Source of the DNA: Bacillota bacterium
GTDB lineage: Bacteria > Bacillota > Clostridia > Christensenellales > CAG-138
Direction of reading: 5' to 3'
NCBI GenBank assembly: GCA_023453725.1
Contig: JAEXTB010000303.1
Coordinates: 1-12,993 of the forward strand
DNA: 12,993 bases
A program made the position numbers and the translations under genes. Positions 12,941-12,993 of this stretch are shown piece after piece. The notes beneath the pieces were generated by a model, which was given only the letters and a program-made list of their open reading frames with translations, was not told the origin of the DNA and did not search any database. Position 1 is the stretch's first letter. Each line of letters begins with the position of its first letter.

Positions 12941-12993
12941 ATGAACAAAACGGATCTGATCGCTGCCGTCGCGCAGAAGAGCGAGCTTTCCAA
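12941..12993 (+). CDS. hup: HU-family DNA-binding protein, N-terminus only
   Basis: The first 17 codons (MNKTDLIAAVAQKSELS) match the N-terminal helix of HU/IHF proteins (M-N-K-x-x-L-I-x-x-x-A). AAGGAGG lies about 11 bases before the start, and a good promoter is upstream. HU is a small abundant dimeric DNA-bending protein of the nucleoid, about 90 residues, so most of it lies beyond the right edge. Location after a mazG-type gene is a known clostridial order. The call rests on a short piece but the pattern and context agree. Confidence 0.85.
   Translation, partial: MNKTDLIAAVAQKSELS

Noticed and set aside
1..12993. Mobile element, phage or defence system
   Set aside because: No transposase, integrase, nuclease/helicase pair, toxin-antitoxin pair or target-site duplication was found; all genes read as ordinary chromosomal ones.

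Overview
The window looks like a chromosomal segment of a Bacillota member of class Clostridia. This is inferred from strong AGGAGG-type ribosome binding sites, many intrinsic terminators, and a spoVB-like / yabN-type mazG / hup gene order at the right end that is typical of that class. I see no rRNA, tRNA, CRISPR array, transposase or phage gene. All genes but the two at the window edges are intact.

Left part (1-3270): a GNAT acetyltransferase cut by the left edge (minus strand) faces away from an ECF sigma factor. The sigma gene overlaps a gene for a single-pass membrane protein that is probably its anti-sigma factor, and a 13-bp-stem terminator closes this pair. Next come an AraC-type activator with a C-terminal GyrI-like sensor domain and a separate GyrI-like single-domain protein, probably one operon.

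Middle (3273-8027): a cupin-plus-AraC sugar regulator (minus) is divergent from an L-arabinose/L-fucose isomerase-family enzyme (plus). The shared 304-base control region has a good regulator promoter whose -10 box lies inside a perfect inverted repeat, and a second inverted repeat upstream of a TATAAT box for the isomerase. Convergent to the isomerase are an unrecognised membrane-anchored protein, a 29-codon small ORF with a strong ribosome binding site, and a galactokinase-family GHMP kinase with an E-to-N change in its sugar-binding motif. The isomerase and kinase suggest sugar catabolism, but no full pathway is present.

Right part (8028-12993): an SPFH/prohibitin-like membrane protein (minus), a 356-base intergenic region with several hairpins, then a SpoVB/MurJ-like flippase, a fused tetrapyrrole-methylase-like/MazG protein (YabN type) and the start of an HU gene, all on plus.

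The most unusual feature is not a gene. Four copies of a small intergenic element lie just after stop codons (5955-6006, 8143-8195, 8224-8279, 11172-11222). Each has the same plan: hairpin 1 with a 3-base loop, a C-rich linker, hairpin 2 with a 9-position stem and a 3-base loop, then a short AAGAACCC-like tail. Stem bases differ between copies but mostly stay paired, and the linker changes along with hairpin 1. This suggests a dispersed structured-RNA or REP-like family.
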